This document shows positions 40,643-43,055 of a stretch of DNA of 43,055 nucleotides, in pieces; within the stretch, counting starts at the first letter, position 1, and each line of letters starts with the position of its first letter. Source of the DNA: a virus; IMG/VR virus record IMGVR_UViG_3300010334_000103, positions 1 through 43,055 of that record; one strand, 5' to 3'. The notes beneath the pieces were generated by a model that was not told where the DNA came from, searched no databases, and saw only the letters and a list, made by a program, of their open reading frames with translations. Made by a program: the position numbers and the translations under genes.

Positions 40643-41015
40643 CGCCGATTGGTGGGCAAAGAAGTTGGCGCAACAGTCGCCAGCTCCCCAACAGACAAGA
40701 CCTGCTGACCTGCCCCCCATGCCACCGAGCCAGCAGCCCATGGCACCGATGCCTTCCTTTCAACAAACACCCACGGAAAGAGCGCAAAGTGCAAAACAAA
40801 CTGATTCGTGTCCCGATTGTGGTTCTGGAAACTACATGTCAGTTTCTAATGCTGCCCCTCGTTGTTTTGATTGTGGATATCCCCTTGAGCAGTCTGGTTC
40901 TCGGTATGGCTCTTTGGCGGGGGCTCACGTAGAGGGCGCAGCTCGCGGAGCAGCGGGCAACGACCCCACAAGTAACTGGAACCCACAGGGAATCATTGGA
41001 AGGATTGACGGCTAA
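40635..41015 (+). CDS. Zinc-ribbon protein with Pro/Gln-rich front
   Basis: A 126-residue protein. Residues 1-58 are Pro/Gln/Ala-rich and disordered, then a zinc ribbon: CPDCGSGNYM ... RCFDCGYPL, two C-x2-C knuckles about 17 residues apart. The tail is Gly/Ala-rich and ends IIGRIDG. A basic role in metal and nucleic-acid binding is likely; specific function unknown. TAATG links it to the next zinc protein. Confidence 0.7.
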   Translation: MNNADWWAKKLAQQSPAPQQTRPADLPPMPPSQQPMAPMPSFQQTPTERAQSAKQTDSCPDCGSGNYMSVSNAAPRCFDCGYPLEQSGSRYGSLAGAHVEGAARGAAGNDPTSNWNPQGIIGRIDG

Positions 41016-41299
41016 TGCAATGCCCCGAATGCTCCTATGAAACTTACTACAAAAAATACCATTGCTTCTCCTGCGGCTATACCGACATCGCTTTGGGTTC
41101 GGCTCAAAACTGGAGCACTTCAAGTTCCGCCCCAACAATGGAGACCATTGACGCAATAGGTCAGGTTTCCCCAGAACCTTTAGACCCAAGTAAGTTTAGT
41201 TCCGACATGAGCTGGTTGGTTGAAACGGCACTTGTGTCCGAAAACAACGTTTCTCTCCAAACCGCTGTACAAACAGTTAAGGACAATAATGACAATTAG
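41015..41299 (+). CDS. Zinc-ribbon mini-protein upstream of recA
   Basis: A 94-residue protein starting MQCPECSYETYYKKYHCFSC: two C-x2-C knuckles 11 residues apart, as in a compact zinc ribbon. The remainder is Ser/Thr-rich and then helical with acidic residues (SWLVETALVSENN). It overlaps recA by 11 bases. It probably binds nucleic acid and may regulate or assist RecA; no family is named. Confidence 0.7.
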   Translation: MQCPECSYETYYKKYHCFSCGYTDIALGSAQNWSTSSSAPTMETIDAIGQVSPEPLDPSKFSSDMSWLVETALVSENNVSLQTAVQTVKDNNDN

Positions 41300-42338
41300 C
41301 GCTGAAGCCAAAAAAATTATGCTTGCCCTCAACAAGAAGTTTGGCGAGAACTTTATTGTCATCGGTGAGGACATCCGCGCAGGGCTAATCAGCAAGATTA
41401 CAACCGGCTCCACTACGTTCGACTACATCCTTGGTGGCGGATTCCCAGCCAACCAGTGGAATGAACTCATCGGAGAAGCAAGCCATGGTAAAACCGCTAT
41501 TGCGCTCAAGTGCATTGCAGCCAATCAAGAAGTTAATCCGGAGCACACCACGGTGTGGGTAGCTGCTGAACAATGGGTTCCTGAGTATGCCGAGATGTGT
41601 GGGGTTGACACCAGCCGGGTCATTGTTATTGAGACCAACATTATGGAAGAGGCATACCAAGCTGTCATTGAGTTTGCCAAGTCAAAAGCGGTTGACGCGA
41701 TTGTCATTGACTCCTTGCCCGCTTTGGTTCCTCAACCCGAGATGGACAAAAACATGGATGAAATGACGGTTGGGCGTGGGGCACTCCTCACCAACAAGTT
41801 TTTCCGTGTTGTCGGAGACGCCATGAAGCGGAGTCTCATTGAAGACGAGCGCCCGGTACTCGGGCTCATCATCAACCAGTACCGGATGAAGATTGGAGTT
41901 ATGCATGGAGACCCGCGGACTACCCCCGGAGGTGAAGGCAAGAATTATGCTTTTTTCACTCGCAGTGAGGTTCGCCGTGACGAATGGATTGAAGCGGGGT
42001 CAGGAGTCAACAAGCAGCGAGTCGGACAGCGCATCAAGATACGCACTATTAAGAACAAGGTTGCTCCACCCCAGCGCGTGGCTTACATTGACTACTACTT
42101 TGCCGACCACAGCATCTACAGCGCGGGGGATTACGACTTTGCCAAAGAGATTGCTGCAATGGTTATCGTCAAAGAAATTGTAGACCGCAAGGGCGGGTGG
42201 ATTTACTACGGTGACCGAAAGTGGAATGGACAAGAGGCATTTGTCGCATCTATCCGTGAAGAAGTAGACTTTATGGAAGAGCTTCGTGACAAAGTTCTTT
42301 CAACTCCCGACAGCATTATGGAGGCATCAAATGAGTAG
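41289..42338 (+). CDS. RecA-like recombinase
   Basis: A 349-residue protein started at ATG 41289, inside the end of the previous gene; a longer frame upstream adds a poor start. Walker A GEASHGKT at residues 62-69, Walker B AIVIDS at 137-142, and the Q-containing LIINQYRMKIG (L2-like) region near 200. Length is close to bacterial RecA (about 350). It would form filaments on ssDNA and drive recombination-dependent replication or repair, with the ssDNA-binding and SNF2 proteins. There is a C-terminal acidic tail (EELRDKVLSTPDSIMEA). Confidence 0.92.
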   Translation: MTISAEAKKIMLALNKKFGENFIVIGEDIRAGLISKITTGSTTFDYILGGGFPANQWNELIGEASHGKTAIALKCIAANQEVNPEHTTVWVAAEQWVPEYAEMCGVDTSRVIVIETNIMEEAYQAVIEFAKSKAVDAIVIDSLPALVPQPEMDKNMDEMTVGRGALLTNKFFRVVGDAMKRSLIEDERPVLGLIINQYRMKIGVMHGDPRTTPGGEGKNYAFFTRSEVRRDEWIEAGSGVNKQRVGQRIKIRTIKNKVAPPQRVAYIDYYFADHSIYSAGDYDFAKEIAAMVIVKEIVDRKGGWIYYGDRKWNGQEAFVASIREEVDFMEELRDKVLSTPDSIMEASNE

Positions 42339-42579
42339 GTTTACCATTCACGATAAAGACTGGGCAAGCAGAGTCCAGAAAGACTTTGAAGAGTACATGG
42401 GTCAGTGCTGGGAGCAAGTTGACGCAGAGTTCTTCGAAGAAGAAGCCCCAGATTTTGTGACCCTGTCTGGCGAACCGTTCTGTGGGTGCAGTACCTGCGA
42501 GTCTCGCGAGATTCTGTTCTTTTACACTCCGCTCTTGTTGAAAGCTGCTGCGGAAGGAAAAGTTACTCTTGAAGAGTGA
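42331..42579 (+). CDS. Small protein with CxCxxC cluster
   Basis: An 82-residue acidic protein (FEEEAPDF) with CGCSTCE, a C-x-C-x2-C motif able to bind a metal, near residue 51. The ends are helical (DWASRVQKDFEEYMGQ, YTPLLLKAAAEGKVTLEE). It overlaps recA by eight bases and the next gene by eleven. No family is known; it may be a redox or zinc cofactor protein. Confidence 0.65.
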   Translation: MSRFTIHDKDWASRVQKDFEEYMGQCWEQVDAEFFEEEAPDFVTLSGEPFCGCSTCESREILFFYTPLLLKAAAEGKVTLEE

Positions 42580-42895
42580 AGGACAAAAACAATCGCAAGC
42601 GCACGAAAAACGCATCGCTAAGGCAATCGGGGGCAGCACAACAGCTGCCTCTGGTGCATTTTGGTCAAGAAAAGGCGACGTGCGTAGCAAAGACCTTTTG
42701 GTAGAACACAAGTGGACTGGCAAGAAAACCAAGACCATTAGTTCGGCAGAGCTAAAGAAGATTACCAACGAAGCAATCATGGATGGTCGAACCCCCGTAT
42801 TCGGCATTCATCTCGACGGCGAAGATTACGTCATTCTCCTCGAGACAGACTTTATGGAACTAAGGAATAGGCTCTATGGCACCGATGAGGGATGA
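42569..42895 (+). CDS. PD-(D/E)XK nuclease candidate (resolvase-like)
   Basis: A 108-residue protein from TTG 42569 with GGAAGGAAAA about ten bases upstream; no better start exists in frame. The N-terminal helix (AHEKRIAKAIGGST) carries a Glu, and the core is GDVRSKDLLVEHKWTG with the D ... E-x-K arrangement of the PD-(D/E)XK fold. A helix and strand follow (ELKKITNEAIMDG, VILLETDFME). Size and motif fit small phage resolvases of the Holliday-junction or VRR type. It sits right after recA. Confidence 0.65.
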   Translation: MKSEGQKQSQAHEKRIAKAIGGSTTAASGAFWSRKGDVRSKDLLVEHKWTGKKTKTISSAELKKITNEAIMDGRTPVFGIHLDGEDYVILLETDFMELRNRLYGTDEG

Positions 42896-43055
42896 GTCTT
42901 GGCGTTCAAAAGCACGCTGCGCCGGAGAAGACACGGAGCAGTTCTTTCCTCCTCGCGATAAAACACAATACAAAATAATTGCCTCTCAAGCCAAGCAGCT
43001 TTGTCACGGAACTAACGGAAACACACCGTGTCCCGTACTAAACGACTGTCTGTGG
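42876..43055 (+). CDS. WhiB-like iron-sulfur regulator, N-terminal part
   Basis: ATG 42876, with AAGGAA eight bases upstream, opens 60 codons to the right edge. The protein reads RDESWRSKARCAGEDTEQFF ... with C15, C43, C52 and C58, then LW. The four Cys ligands and the FFPP segment fit WhiB, a family that holds a 4Fe-4S cluster and partners sigma factors. The middle spacing is C-x8-C (CHGTNGNTPC) instead of the usual C-x2-C. WhiB is found only in Actinobacteria and their phages. The product likely redirects host transcription. The C-terminus with the G[VI]WGG turn lies outside the window. Confidence 0.85.
   Translation, partial: MAPMRDESWRSKARCAGEDTEQFFPPRDKTQYKIIASQAKQLCHGTNGNTPCPVLNDCLW

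Noticed and set aside
1-43055. Integrase, repressor, attachment site or tRNA genes
   Set aside because: I looked for their motifs on both strands and found none that I could support.

Overview
This window is the structural and replication half of a tailed bacteriophage with a contractile tail (myovirus morphology). All supported genes are on the + strand, and the start and end cut through genes. The host is probably an actinobacterium. The best evidence is a truncated WhiB-like iron-sulfur regulator at the right edge, a family confined to Actinobacteria and their phages. Mixed codon usage and GC near 50% do not identify the host further. I see no integrase, repressor, tRNA or CRISPR, so the window gives no sign of lysogeny. 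Portal and terminase must lie upstream.

Layout: 1-2775 is the head module: end of a probable portal gene, a coiled-coil scaffold, the N4 gp56-type major capsid protein and a small protein, with two hairpins around the last. 2895-8766 holds a head-tail connector-like gene, a 35-codon ORF and four fibre/spike-like genes (tail-fibre N-domain, FN3 protein, a 200-residue protein, a beta-helix protein). 8782-10972 is a chain of very small, mostly lysine-rich, stop/start-overlapping genes with a small HNH protein, closed by a strong terminator. 11046-12554 holds a second HNH gene and neck/tail-completion genes. 12598-25469 is a complete contractile-tail module: sheath, tube, tail-assembly chaperone with a likely +1 frameshift, tape measure with an M23 peptidase domain, hub and LysM-like adaptors, gp27-like hub, gp25, baseplate J, and an OB-fold spike fused to a collagen-like shaft. 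25478-29624 holds a small protein, a GT2 glycosyltransferase, a fibre protein, a gpI-like protein with two carbohydrate-binding-like domains, and a membrane protein (holin candidate).

29643-42895 is the DNA metabolism module: winged-helix replication initiator, DnaC-like loader, SWIM-type protein, DnaB-like helicase, CHC2/Toprim primase, SNF2-type helicase, MerR-like HTH protein, ssDNA-binding-like protein, family A DNA polymerase, DUF3310 protein, several zinc-ribbon mini-proteins, RecA and a PD-(D/E)XK nuclease candidate.

Most notable observations: (1) a probable replication origin inside the initiator gene, with three 20-bp palindromic iterons exactly 33 bp apart followed by an AT-rich stretch and two perfect inverted repeats, laid out as in lambda O; (2) a roughly 60-70 residue beta-module in seven copies, several apparently nested in loops of unrelated structural domains; (3) a candidate +1 frameshift site (TTT_CGG) in the tail chaperone; (4) the lysine-rich mini-gene cassette; (5) a 34-bp leader duplicated in front of two fibre genes 22 kb apart.
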